Source of the DNA: Xiashengella succiniciproducens
Lineage (GTDB): Bacteria > Bacteroidota > Bacteroidia > Bacteroidales > Marinilabiliaceae
NCBI RefSeq assembly: GCF_023674465.1
Contig: NZ_CP098400.1
Span: 1,640,801-1,704,800 of the forward strand
Length of the DNA stretch: 64,000 nt
Reading direction: 5' to 3'
Below the pieces are notes generated by a model, which saw nothing but the letters and a program-made list of their open reading frames with translations, made no database searches and was not told where the DNA came from. Positions 55,687-64,000 of this stretch are shown one piece after another. Each line of letters begins with the position of its first letter. Positions within the stretch are counted from its first letter, which is position 1. A program made the translations under genes and the position numbers.

Positions 55687-56916
55687 ATGAGTAAAATTAA
55701 AGTAACAAATCCGGTTGTAGAACTGGATGGTGATGAGATGACCCGTATCATCTGGAAGATGATTAAGGATCAACTGATCTTACCTTATCTTGATCTGGAT
55801 ATTAAATACTATGACCTGAGTATTGAAAACAGAGATGCAACAGATGATAAGGTGACTGTAGAAGCAGCCAATGCTATCAATAAGTACAACGTAGGTATCA
55901 AGTGTGCCACAATTACTCCCGATGAGAAACGGGTAGAGGAGTTTGGTCTTAAGAAAATGTGGAAATCACCCAATGGTACAATTCGTAACATTCTTGGCGG
56001 CACAGTATTTAGAGAACCAATTATTATCAACAACATACCCCGACTGGTTCCCGGTTGGGAAAGACCTATCTGTATCGGACGTCACGCCTTTGGTGACCAA
56101 TACAGGGCTACAGACTTTGTGGTAAAGGGGAAAGGAAAGCTCGAAATAAGCTTTACACCTTCTGATGGTGGTGAAGTTCAGAAGTACGAGGTGTATAATT
56201 TTGATGGAGACGGAGTGGCAATGGCCATGTTTAATACCGATGAAAGTATTACCGGCTTTGCTCACAGTTGCTTTAATATGGCCATAAACAAGAAATGGCC
56301 ACTATATCTGTCAACCAAGAACACAATTCTAAAGAAATACGACGGTCGCTTTAAGGATATCTTCCAGGAACTATATGAAACTCAGTACAAGGCTAAGTTT
56401 GAAGAACTTGGAATAAGCTATGAACACAGGCTTATTGACGATATGGTAGCTGCTGCTCTGAAATGGGATGGTGGTTTTGTTTGGGCCTGCAAAAACTACG
56501 ACGGTGACGTTCAGTCAGACACTTTGGCTCAGGGCTTTGGTTCACTAGGACTTATGACCTCAGTGCTGATTACTCCGGATGGCAAAACCATCGAAGCAGA
56601 AGCAGCCCACGGTACGGTAACCCGTCACTATCGCATGCATCAGCAAGGCAAGCCAACTTCAACAAATCCAATTGCATCAATCTATGCTTGGACCAGAGGC
56701 TTGGCTTTCAGGGCAAAACTTGACGGAAACAATGAGCTGGCTAGGTTTGCAGAAAACCTAGAAGCTGCATGTATTGAAACTGTAGAGAGTGGAGTAATGA
56801 CAAAGGACCTTGCCCTTACAATACATGGAGCCCAGCTTAGGGATAATCACTATGTGACCACTGAGAAGTTTATGGAAGCTATTAAAAAACAGCTGGACAA
56901 AAAACTGGCACAGTAA
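55687..56916 (+). CDS. icd: NADP-dependent isocitrate dehydrogenase (eukaryote-like dimeric type)
   Basis: The 409-residue protein oxidises isocitrate to 2-oxoglutarate with NADP. It shows [13 protein letters not shown], the [12 protein letters not shown] loop, [28 protein letters not shown] and [11 protein letters not shown], the signature of the type II (mitochondrial-like) homodimeric enzyme. The ATG at 55687 fits the family, and a longer upstream frame has no support. A strong terminator follows at 57024. It links the citric acid branch to 2-oxoglutarate and NADPH. Confidence 0.94.
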   Translation: MSKIKVTNPVVELDGDEMTRIIWKMIKDQLILPYLDLDIKYYDLSIENRDATDDKVTVEAANAINKYNVGIKCATITPDEKRVEEFGLKKMWKSPNGTIRNILGGTVFREPIIINNIPRLVPGWERPICIGRHAFGDQYRATDFVVKGKGKLEISFTPSDGGEVQKYEVYNFDGDGVAMAMFNTDESITGFAHSCFNMAINKKWPLYLSTKNTILKKYDGRFKDIFQELYETQYKAKFEELGISYEHRLIDDMVAAALKWDGGFVWACKNYDGDVQSDTLAQGFGSLGLMTSVLITPDGKTIEAEAAHGTVTRHYRMHQQGKPTSTNPIASIYAWTRGLAFRAKLDGNNELARFAENLEAACIETVESGVMTKDLALTIHGAQLRDNHYVTTEKFMEAIKKQLDKKLAQ

Positions 56917-57397
56917 AACACAGATACACAAGAATTAATACCAGCCTTAGAACCTGAATAAGGACTAAGATTGAGTAATAAAATTAGTAATCTGGTTTCA
57001 GATATTCTTTATGTTATTATCAGGTGGCAGTATCTCGCGATACTGCCACTTTTTTTTCAGGACATTCATCTCTTGTGAGCCAAACTTCTTGTAGTACCTG
57101 CTCCTTTACCGTCCATCTATCATCAACACTATGGTTTTTCAGATTGAAAATCATTAAGGCAAATTCAGCCTGCTTACTGCATTGACAGTGCGATTCCACG
57201 GCTTCTGCCTATAAAAATGCAGTTAATCCAACTAAGCTAAACCTTTTTCCTTTTTTAAAATGAAAATAAACTAGGGGTCGGAACTAATGATCTTAATGTA
57301 TTTTTTCAATTATAACAACACTTTTAATTATTTTCGGACATCAAAACAAAAATCAATAATTGTTAACCAAAGCAATTTCATTAAAGGGATATTCATC
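56917..57397. other. Intergenic region of 481 bases before the tryptophanase-like gene
   Basis: It holds the icd terminator (57024-57057) and then an A/T-rich leader. I see no TnaC-like leader peptide with a tryptophan codon in a suitable position and no clear promoter of the TAnnTTTG type. Confidence 0.45.
57024..57057 (+). terminator. Intrinsic terminator after icd
   Basis: A perfect 11-bp stem (57024-57034 with 57039-57049) has a TCGC loop and an eight-base T run (57050-57057). Confidence 0.93.
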
Positions 57398-58861
57398 ATG
57401 AACCTAAACTCAAAAAGCAGCATTAAATTCTATAGTGGAGAAGAGATTCCGGTAGAACTGCACAAGGTCAGGATAGTTCAGAAACTACACCTGAGGCCCA
57501 TTGACGAACGTCTGGCCGCCATACGGGAAGGGGGCTTCAATACATTTTTACTAAGTACCAAGGATGTGTTCCTTGATATGCTTACAGATAGCGGTACCAA
57601 TGCAATGAGCGACAACCAACTGGCATCCATGCACCATGCAGATGATGCTTATGCAGGTTCTCAAAGCTTTTACAGGATGGAGTCCGCCATAAAGGAAGTA
57701 TTCGGTAAGTCACTTGTTTTGCCGGTTCACCAAGGTAGAGCAGCTGAGAATATTGTAGCAAAGGCCTTTGTAAAACCAGGGGATGTGGTACCGATGAATT
57801 ACCACTTTACTACAACCAAGGCGCATATCGACCTGAATGGAGGTGAAATTGCAGAAATTTTTACTGATCAGGCACTTATAGTAAAGAGCAATAACCCTTT
57901 TAAGGGAAACCTGGATATTGAAAAACTCAAAGCCCTTATAGCAAAATACGGAAAAGAAAGGATTCCTTTTATCCGTCTTGAAGCATCAACCAACCTGATT
58001 GGTGGACAACCTTTCTCTATCGCAAATATGCGTGAGGTTCGCAAGGTGGCTGACCAACATGGCATTATCATAGTGCTGGATGCCAGTTTGATAGGAGAGA
58101 ACGCCTGGTTTATCAAACAACGCGAAGCTGAATTTGCAAATTCAAGCATTAAGGAGATACTTCAAACCATGTGCGGAATCTGTGACATAGTTTACTTCTC
58201 CAGCCGCAAGGTTAGTTCTACTCGTGGAGGTGGTATCTGTACCAACAACAAGGAGCTCTTTCTCAAGATGCGTGACCTTGTACCTCTGTATGAAGGCTTC
58301 CTGACCTATGGTGGAATGTCGGTAAGGGAAGTAGAAGCCATGGCTGTTGGTTTAATCGAAACAACCGATGAAACAGTTATCAGCCAATCACCCGGGTTTA
58401 TCGACTACACGGTTAAGGAGCTGGACAAACTCGGTATACCTGTAATTATGCCAGGTGGTGCTCTTGGGGTACATATTGATGCAATGCAATTTCTGCCTCA
58501 TATTCCTCAGACTGAGTATCCCGCAGGAGCCCTTGCCGCAGCCTTTTACATAGTATCAGGTTGCCGGGGTATGGAACGTGGTACAGTATCTAGTGTAAGG
58601 GATGAGAATGGTAATGATATACTTTCGGATATGGAGTTGCTTCGTCTGGCCTTCCCACGTAGAGTATTCACTCTGTCACAAACTAAGTTTGTTATAGACC
58701 GCATGCACTGGCTGTATAAAAACAGGGACCTGATCGGTGGACTTAAGTTTGTTGACGAACCCAAGGTACTGCGCTTCTTCGTTGGAAGATTGGATGCTGT
58801 GTCCGACTGGCCTGAAAAGCTTGTCGCAAAATACAAGGCAGATTTCGGAGATAGTCTGTAA
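57398..58861 (+). CDS. Tryptophanase/tyrosine phenol-lyase family protein (divergent)
   Basis: The 487-residue product (ATG at 57398) belongs to the PLP beta-eliminating lyases: LTDSGTNAMSDNQLAS, HQGRAAENI, STNLIGGQPFSI and ENAWFIKQRE. These enzymes split tryptophan to indole or tyrosine to phenol, with pyruvate and ammonia. The PLP lysine region reads SSRKVSSTRGGG instead of the usual SxKKDxxxxxGG, and the DxARFAENA segment reads DASLIGENA, so the arginine near the cofactor and substrate is replaced by leucine. The substrate is therefore uncertain. It stands alone between two terminators. Confidence 0.82.
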   Translation: MNLNSKSSIKFYSGEEIPVELHKVRIVQKLHLRPIDERLAAIREGGFNTFLLSTKDVFLDMLTDSGTNAMSDNQLASMHHADDAYAGSQSFYRMESAIKEVFGKSLVLPVHQGRAAENIVAKAFVKPGDVVPMNYHFTTTKAHIDLNGGEIAEIFTDQALIVKSNNPFKGNLDIEKLKALIAKYGKERIPFIRLEASTNLIGGQPFSIANMREVRKVADQHGIIIVLDASLIGENAWFIKQREAEFANSSIKEILQTMCGICDIVYFSSRKVSSTRGGGICTNNKELFLKMRDLVPLYEGFLTYGGMSVREVEAMAVGLIETTDETVISQSPGFIDYTVKELDKLGIPVIMPGGALGVHIDAMQFLPHIPQTEYPAGALAAAFYIVSGCRGMERGTVSSVRDENGNDILSDMELLRLAFPRRVFTLSQTKFVIDRMHWLYKNRDLIGGLKFVDEPKVLRFFVGRLDAVSDWPEKLVAKYKADFGDSL

Positions 58862-59259
58862 TTCTGCCTGCCCTGGACTAAAAATTGTGAACGGCTGCCT
58901 CCCATGAGGCAGCTGTTTTTTTTATCATTATTTTCTATGTTGATTAAACAACAGTTATGACATAAGTAGGGATAGAATTCTAAACTATCCAGCGAATTAT
59001 ATATAATCAGTTGACAAACAGTCAGATAAAATACGATATTGTAGCATTGGTTTTTATGTTGTACGATTCTGATAGAAACGACATTCGAAGCAAAAGGACA
59101 AATTTTCTTATTCCAAGAACAAAAATCTGATAATGCTGTTATTAGAGTACGAAAATAAGGCAGAGGGCGACACGACGGTATTTCGTGAAGCTCTATCAGA
59201 AAATAAAATGCTAATTAGGAAGAGAGAAATAAAAACATTAAGAACAAAATCAATTCAAT
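58862..59259. other. Intergenic region of 398 bases before the E2 gene
   Basis: It contains the tryptophanase-like terminator, a small inverted repeat (58970-58975 with 58985-58990) and A/T-rich sequence. No convincing small gene or -7/-33 pair was found. Confidence 0.45.
58890..58923 (+). terminator. Intrinsic terminator after the tryptophanase-like gene
   Basis: An 8-bp perfect core (58894-58901 with 58906-58913) is extended by AACG/TGTT pairs and ends in an eight-base T run (58916-58923). Confidence 0.9.
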
Positions 59260-60588
59260 ATGTCAACATTTGATTTAGTAATGCCCAAGATGGGTGAGAG
59301 CGTTGAAGAAGCAACCATTACAAAGTGGTTTGTCAAAGTCGGCGACACTGTTGAAGAAGATCAGGTGCTACTTGAGATAGCAACTGACAAGGTTGACTCG
59401 GAAATTCCTTCTCCCGTAGCAGGGGTTATTAAGGAGATCAGATATGAAGTCAATGCCCTCGTACCCGTGGGTGAGGTTATTGCAGTAGTAAGCCTTGATG
59501 GAAGTGGGGTTGAAACACCGGAAACACCTAAGGCAGAGAAGGCTGAAGAGGCAGCAGCACCAGCTGAAACCAAGGCTGAAGCAGCACCTGCAGCAGCAAT
59601 AAGCGATGCGAAGGGCGATTATAGCGGTAGCGACCGATTTTATTCGCCGCTTGTAAAGAGCATTGCTAAGCAGGAAGGTATTTCGCTGAGCGAACTTGAC
59701 AAAGTAAAGGGCAGTGGTAAAGACGGTCGTCTTACAAAAGATGACTTGCTTGAATACCTCAAGTCAAGAGGTAGTCAACCGACAACTCAAGCTGCAGCAC
59801 CCAAGCCAGCTACCACACCAGCATCTCCAGAAGCTCCATCTCGTCCCGCTGTAAAGGCACCTGAAGTTAAGGCCTGGGATGGCGACGAGGTAGTCGAAAT
59901 GGACCGTATGCGTAAGCTGATAGCAGAGAATATGGTATTGTCAAAACAAATTTCCCCACACGTTACCTCAATAGTAGAGGCAGATGTTACAAATCTTGTA
60001 TTGTGGAGAAATAAGTATAAAGACAAATTTGAAAAGAAATACGGTGAAAAGCTGACCTTTATGCCGGTATTCACATGGGCAGCAGCCAAGGCATTGCGCG
60101 ACTATCCGGGTATTAATGCAGCAGTAAGTGGTACAAACATAATCTATCGTAAGAATGTAAACGTTGGTATTGCAGTTGCACTTCCTTCAGGTAACCTGAT
60201 AGTTCCCGTTGTCAAGAATGCCGATCAGAAGAATATCGTAGGACTGGCAACAGATATTAACCGTATTGCTGTACAGGCAAGAAACAACAAGCTTTCACCC
60301 GATGATATCCAGGGAGGCACCTTTACAATAACAAATTTCGGTTCGTTTAAAAACGCTATAGGTACACCTATTATCAACCAGCCTCAGGTAGCAATTCTTG
60401 CAACAGGTACAATTGAAAAGAAGCCTGCTGTACTGGAAACTCCTGCTGGTGATGTGATAGCAATCCGCCATAAGATGTTCCTGTCGCTCTCGTACGACCA
60501 CAGAGTGGTGGACGGTGCCCTGGGAGGTTTCTTCCTGCGAAAGATCGCCGATTATCTGGAGCAATGGGATATTGACACAGAAGTCTAA
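59260..60588 (+). CDS. 2-oxo acid dehydrogenase E2 (dihydrolipoyl acyltransferase)
   Basis: The 442-residue core enzyme transfers acyl groups from lipoate to CoA. It has one lipoyl domain (about 2-78, ATDK44VDSEIPSP), an Ala/Pro/Glu-rich linker, an E3-binding domain (about 130-168, KSIAKQEGISLSELDKV), a second linker, and the catalytic domain with H414 in YDHRVVDGALGG. The order and the following E1 gene with alpha and beta parts fused suggest a branched-chain 2-oxoacid dehydrogenase (Bkd) complex, though acetoin or other oxo-acids are possible. E3 is not in the window. A hairpin separates it from the E1 gene. Confidence 0.88.
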   Translation: MSTFDLVMPKMGESVEEATITKWFVKVGDTVEEDQVLLEIATDKVDSEIPSPVAGVIKEIRYEVNALVPVGEVIAVVSLDGSGVETPETPKAEKAEEAAAPAETKAEAAPAAAISDAKGDYSGSDRFYSPLVKSIAKQEGISLSELDKVKGSGKDGRLTKDDLLEYLKSRGSQPTTQAAAPKPATTPASPEAPSRPAVKAPEVKAWDGDEVVEMDRMRKLIAENMVLSKQISPHVTSIVEADVTNLVLWRNKYKDKFEKKYGEKLTFMPVFTWAAAKALRDYPGINAAVSGTNIIYRKNVNVGIAVALPSGNLIVPVVKNADQKNIVGLATDINRIAVQARNNKLSPDDIQGGTFTITNFGSFKNAIGTPIINQPQVAILATGTIEKKPAVLETPAGDVIAIRHKMFLSLSYDHRVVDGALGGFFLRKIADYLEQWDIDTEV

Positions 60589-60592
60589 ACTG

Positions 60593-60624
60593 AATAATTC
60601 AGGTGCAGTAGCACCTGAATTATT
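60593..60624 (+). other. Intercistronic hairpin between E2 and E1 genes
   Basis: A perfect 14-bp stem (60593-60606 with 60611-60624) has an AGTA loop and no T run. It lies five bases after the E2 stop. It may protect or process the joint mRNA or partly reduce read-through, setting E2:E1 ratio. Confidence 0.6.
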
Positions 60625-60665
60625 AGTATTAATGAGGTTGAAAAGCAAAAAACTACATAACAATT

Positions 60666-62717
60666 ATGAAAAGTAACGTTCCTGTCAGGTATTCAATTAA
60701 AAAGACTGATAAAGACACGCTTCTGAAGTGGTACTATCTGATGTTTCTCGGACGTACCCTTGATGAACGTGCACCCAATTATCTGAAGCAAGCCATAGGT
60801 TGGTCTTACCATGCTCCGGCTGCAGGCCATGATGGTATACAACTGGCTATTGGCCAGGTTTTCAGAAAAAATAAAGACCATTTATTTCCCTACTACAGGG
60901 ATCTTGTAACCGTTGTTTCAGCTGGTATGACGGCTGAAGAGATTATACTTAACGGTATTTCAAAGGATGCCGATGTAGCAGGTGGCGGACGACATATGTC
61001 AAACCACTTTGCAAAACCATCCTGGAACATACACAATGTTAGTAGCTGTACCGGTAATCACACCCTTCATGCATCAGGACTTGGTCGTGCACTAAAGACC
61101 TACGAAGAAAAAGATGCTGTGGTTATTAGCAGCCAGGGTGAGAGTTCCGTATCCGAAGGCTACGTTTACGAAGCCATCAACGGTGCTTCAAATGAGCAAT
61201 TACCGGTTGTTTTCGTATTTCAGGACAATGGATACGGGATATCTGTTCCAAAGGAAGATCAGACAGCAAACCGTAAGGTTGCCAAGAACTTCGAGGGCTT
61301 TAAGAACCTGCGCATAATCTATTGTAATGGTAAGGATGTGTTCGATTCAATGAATGCAATGACTGAAGCTGTTGAATGGACCAAGAAGGAACAAAAACCA
61401 TCTATAGTACAGGCCAATTGTGTTCGTATCGGTTCACACAGTAACAGCGACAGACATGAGCTTTACAGAGACGAAAACGAACTAAGCTATGTGAAGGAAT
61501 ATGACCCCTTAGCAAAGTTCAAACGTATGCTGTTGCGCTACAAGAGAGCTACAGAAGAAGAATTAAAGGAAATCGAGGACAGGGTGGCTCAGGAGGTCAA
61601 GGCAGCTCACAAAGCAGGTATGGCTGCTCCACACCCAAGTCCGGAATCTATATTTGATTTCGTTGTTCCTGAGCCCTATCCAGCTGCTAAATACCCTGAT
61701 GGTTTACACAGCCACGAAGGTGACAAAAAGAAGCTTATTGAGGCTCTAAATGAGACCCTTAAAGCTGAGTTCCACCATAATCCCCACACCTATATCTGGG
61801 GACAGGATGTGGCAAACAAGGACAAAGGAGGAATCTTCAACGTTACCAAGGGAATGCAACATGAGTTTGGCAAGCGTAGGGTTTTCAACGCCCCGATCGC
61901 TGAGGACTTTATCATGGGTACAGCCAACGGAATGTCACGTTTTAACAAGGATATCAGAATTGTTGTTGAAGGTGCAGAATTTGCAGACTACTTCTGGCCT
62001 GCTATGGAACAGTTTGTGGAGACTACCCATGAATACTGGAGAACAAAGGGACAATATTCACCAAATATAACTGTACGTCTTGCATCCGGAGGTTACATAG
62101 GTGGGGGACTTTATCACTCACAGACCATTGAAGGGGCATTGACAACCTTCCCTGGAGTTAGGGTAGTATATCCCTCTTTTGCTGATGACGCAGCAGGATT
62201 GTTGAGAACTGCCATCCGTTCAGAAGGTCTTACTCTCTTTCTGGAGCCTAAGGCACTATACAACTCACCCAAGGCAGCCACACCATTTCCTGATGACTTC
62301 GAAGTACCCTTTGGTAAGGCAAGAATCAGGAGAGCAGGTAGTGATATGACCATGATTACTTATGGAAATGCTACTCACTTCTGTCTCGAAGCAGCTGAAA
62401 TTTTGGCAAAAGAAGGCATTGCAGATATCGAAGTACTTGACCTTCGTTCACTTTCTCCGCTGGATACAGAAGCAATTGTAAATTCTGTCAGGAAAACTGC
62501 CAGGGCAATGATAGTACATGAAGATAAAGTGTTCGGAGGATTCGGTGGTGAAGTTGCCGCTACAATTGCTGATATTGCGTTTGAATACCTTGATGCACCA
62601 ATCAAGAGGGTAGGTTCAACCTATACGCCTGTAGGTTTCAACCGTATTCTTGAGGCAGCAATTCTTCCAAACACCGACAAGATACTTAAGGCAGCCAAAG
62701 AGCTCCTCCAGTATTAG
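60666..62717 (+). CDS. Fused E1 alpha-beta 2-oxo acid dehydrogenase
   Basis: E1 decarboxylates a 2-oxo acid with thiamine diphosphate and passes the acyl group to lipoyl-E2. The 683-residue protein joins the alpha part (about 1-330, with HYFPYYRDL-type and SSQGESSVSEG thiamine-binding segment and VFQDNGYGISVP) and the beta part (about 345-683, with GQDVANKDKGGIFNVT, EDFIMGTANGMS and LRSLSPLD) in one chain, as is common in Bacteroidota. Substrate is probably branched-chain or another oxo-acid. It would use thiamine diphosphate made via ThiL. It follows the E2 gene. Confidence 0.88.
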   Translation: MKSNVPVRYSIKKTDKDTLLKWYYLMFLGRTLDERAPNYLKQAIGWSYHAPAAGHDGIQLAIGQVFRKNKDHLFPYYRDLVTVVSAGMTAEEIILNGISKDADVAGGGRHMSNHFAKPSWNIHNVSSCTGNHTLHASGLGRALKTYEEKDAVVISSQGESSVSEGYVYEAINGASNEQLPVVFVFQDNGYGISVPKEDQTANRKVAKNFEGFKNLRIIYCNGKDVFDSMNAMTEAVEWTKKEQKPSIVQANCVRIGSHSNSDRHELYRDENELSYVKEYDPLAKFKRMLLRYKRATEEELKEIEDRVAQEVKAAHKAGMAAPHPSPESIFDFVVPEPYPAAKYPDGLHSHEGDKKKLIEALNETLKAEFHHNPHTYIWGQDVANKDKGGIFNVTKGMQHEFGKRRVFNAPIAEDFIMGTANGMSRFNKDIRIVVEGAEFADYFWPAMEQFVETTHEYWRTKGQYSPNITVRLASGGYIGGGLYHSQTIEGALTTFPGVRVVYPSFADDAAGLLRTAIRSEGLTLFLEPKALYNSPKAATPFPDDFEVPFGKARIRRAGSDMTMITYGNATHFCLEAAEILAKEGIADIEVLDLRSLSPLDTEAIVNSVRKTARAMIVHEDKVFGGFGGEVAATIADIAFEYLDAPIKRVGSTYTPVGFNRILEAAILPNTDKILKAAKELLQY

Positions 62718-62751
62718 TATATTTTGTTAAATAAGATCAAACATTCATTAT

Positions 62752-63258
62752 ATGAAGAAGGTAGGTATATTTTACAGCTTTCGCTCCGTAAAGACCAAAC
62801 AGCAGGTCAAGAAGCTTATTAAGCATCTGGGGGAAGAAAACTGTGAGGAAATAGATGTGGACATTGCCACAGTTGAAGATTTCAGGAAGTTTGACAACTT
62901 TATTTTTGCAGTTCCAACATGGTTTGACGGTGAACTACCCAACTATTGGGATGAGTTTCTGCCTGAAATAGAAGAGGAACCTCTAAAAGGCAGGAAATTC
63001 GCCATCTTTGGCGGAGGAGATCAGAAGAAATATCCGGAAAACTTCGTAGACGGAATAGGCATAATGGCCGAATTCGTTGAAGAACACGGTGGTAAAGTTG
63101 TTGGTTATACATCTGCCAAAGGCTATGAGTTTGAGAGCTCCAGAGCCCTTAGAGGCGATAAATTCTGCGGTCTGGCTTTGGATATTGAAAACCAGTCAGC
63201 TTTAACCAGCGATAGGATTGATAAATGGGCAGAGCAACTCAAAAAAGAGTTCAACTGA
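62752..63258 (+). CDS. Flavodoxin-like protein with altered phosphate loop
   Basis: The 168-residue protein has the long-chain flavodoxin layout. The W in PTWFDGELPNYWDEF and the Y in GGGDQKKYPENFVDGIG occupy the positions that stack on FMN. However, the usual N-terminal phosphate loop (S/T-x-T-x-x-T) reads YSFRSVKTKQ here, without TGNT. FMN binding may be weaker or changed. Flavodoxins carry electrons to reductive enzymes; a partner reductase of FNR type is encoded at 665. It is 34 bases after the E1 gene and may be cotranscribed with it; a good terminator follows. Confidence 0.8.
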   Translation: MKKVGIFYSFRSVKTKQQVKKLIKHLGEENCEEIDVDIATVEDFRKFDNFIFAVPTWFDGELPNYWDEFLPEIEEEPLKGRKFAIFGGGDQKKYPENFVDGIGIMAEFVEEHGGKVVGYTSAKGYEFESSRALRGDKFCGLALDIENQSALTSDRIDKWAEQLKKEFN

Positions 63259-63281
63259 CATAGTATCTACTTAATGTATGC

Positions 63282-63313
63282 AAAGGGCATCCCACCAGGA
63301 TGCCTTTTTTTTT
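63282..63313 (+). terminator. Intrinsic terminator after the flavodoxin-like gene
   Basis: A 7-bp GGCATCC/GGATGCC stem (63286-63292 with 63298-63304), preceded by AAAG and followed by nine T (63305-63313). Confidence 0.9.
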
Positions 63314-63912
63314 GCAATACAGAGTCATATTATAGCTAATGAATACACACTAGCAAACCCAAATAGGAGCGTGCAGGGATGTTTACACATGTAACCCAAC
63401 GAGAATAACCTTAGGAATTACGCAAAAAGACATATACAATCACAAGAAATACCAAGCTATAAATCTCAATATCAATTTATTAGATAATATATATAAATAG
63501 ACACTTCAACGACTTAGTAAAATTGAACGTATAAAAATACAAAATAGCGTAAATACGGGTCGTAATAACGTATTATATCATTAATATCCAGTATTATAAA
63601 TGCCTTATATTAAGTAATACTTAAATATACAAGCATTGCCATTCCAGGATCCTGAAAATCAGCAGTGTTTTGCAGCAATAAGACAGCCATTAATTCCCAA
63701 AGGCGGTTTATAAACCCTGGATTCTGCGGTTATTAAACAGTTTTACTCATTTAGAAAAACCCTCAGATACAAGAGAATAGTTTGGTTTATATAAAGTGCT
63801 GGAGATACTATCAAAAGTGTGACTCCAGGAATATTTAAATATGTCGCATACATGCAACATATGTAAACATCAACGCATGGATCTCCTATTTGCATTTTGT
63901 AAACCAACGTGC

Positions 63913-63920
63913 TATATTTG
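63913..63920 (+). promoter_or_regulatory. Possible -7 element for the XRE-like gene
   Basis: TATATTTG is a perfect TAnnTTTG match 33 bases before the ATG at 63954. A TTTTG lies about 13 bases upstream, closer than usual. Confidence 0.45.
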
Positions 63921-63953
63921 TAGAATCAGTTTCAAACCTATGTGTGCAAATCC

Positions 63954-64000
63954 ATGAAAGATCGTTTACAAAAACTGTTAGCCAGAGAAGACCTTACACC
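63954..64000 (+). CDS. Probable XRE-family helix-turn-helix regulator (start only)
   Basis: Only 15 codons are inside the window (MKDRLQKLLAREDLT). This start resembles Bacteroidota helix-turn-helix regulators that begin MKxRLxxLxxxExLTxxxFAxxIGV. The long upstream region with a small palindrome could hold its operator. The assignment rests on a very short piece and on this pattern, so it is tentative. Confidence 0.45.
   Translation, partial: MKDRLQKLLAREDLT

Larger units (their letters stand above)
63259..63953. other. A/T-rich intergenic region, 695 bases
   Basis: It contains the flavodoxin terminator at its left side, no reading frame with coding character, a TTAAGTA-A-TACTTAA palindrome (63610-63624) within a TATA-rich context, and a promoter of the TATATTTG type near its right end. 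Confidence 0.5.

Noticed and set aside
63378-63871. Distant inverted repeat ATGTTTACACATGT / ACATATGTAAACAT
   Set aside because: 13 of 14 bases match, but they are about 470 bases apart in A/T-rich sequence, so chance is a sufficient explanation.

Overview
The window looks like the chromosome of a Bacteroidota bacterium, probably Bacteroidales-like and uncultured. Evidence: the rpmB-rpmG-DUF4295-ftsY-rimO order, DUF6913 and DUF2807 proteins, a fused E1 alpha/beta oxo-acid dehydrogenase, a eukaryote-like NADP isocitrate dehydrogenase, and several promoters of the phylum-specific TTTG / TAnnTTTG type. No rRNA, tRNA, CRISPR array or insertion sequence was recognised.

Layout. 1-28.0 kb is ordinary chromosome. 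It carries an RsmI-like methyltransferase (partial), a flavin reductase, two methylthiotransferases (MiaB-like and MtaB), a PhnP-like hydrolase, a nicotinamidase homologue without its cysteine, ThiL, a C69 dipeptidase, a metallophosphatase, Ffh, FolD, a GIN-domain protein, a SNF2 helicase, a quinone reductase, a YigZ protein, an LpoB/COG3014 lipoprotein pair, LigA, a YtxH/holin-like membrane trio, a RelA-type (p)ppGpp synthetase, a DUF2007-UspA fusion and a rhomboid. At 27.86-28.99 kb lies a decayed chemoreceptor gene whose signalling domain has lost two segments.

28.99-42.2 kb is an accessory defence island, read entirely left to right from a strong promoter at 29.3 kb. It is a type I restriction-modification locus (half-size HsdS, HsdM, full HsdS, HsdR) interleaved with a four-helix-bundle gene broken by a stop codon, a RhuM-family protein, a HAD phosphatase flanked by a duplicated hsdS tail, an OLD-family ATPase-nuclease, a DUF2188 protein, a Fic remnant and a YgjP-type metallopeptidase. 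The non-coding sequence at each end carries a hairpin, and the two hairpins appear to belong to one family. A third, longer hairpin lies at the right edge. These could be recombination sites that delimit the island.

42.3-64 kb returns to chromosome: Dus and TrhO (tRNA uridine modification), an orphan exported protein behind a terminator-like hairpin, SecA-Lgt-CinA, L28-L33-DUF4295, FtsY, RimO, DnaX, Icd, a divergent tryptophanase-family lyase, the E2 and fused E1 of an oxo-acid dehydrogenase, a flavodoxin-like protein, and the start of an XRE regulator.

The most notable single-gene observation is dnaX. Its gamma part ends in frame just after a run of ten A, and the whole tau domain continues in the -1 frame. 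This is either programmed slippage with the opposite polarity to Escherichia coli or a homopolymer sequencing error.
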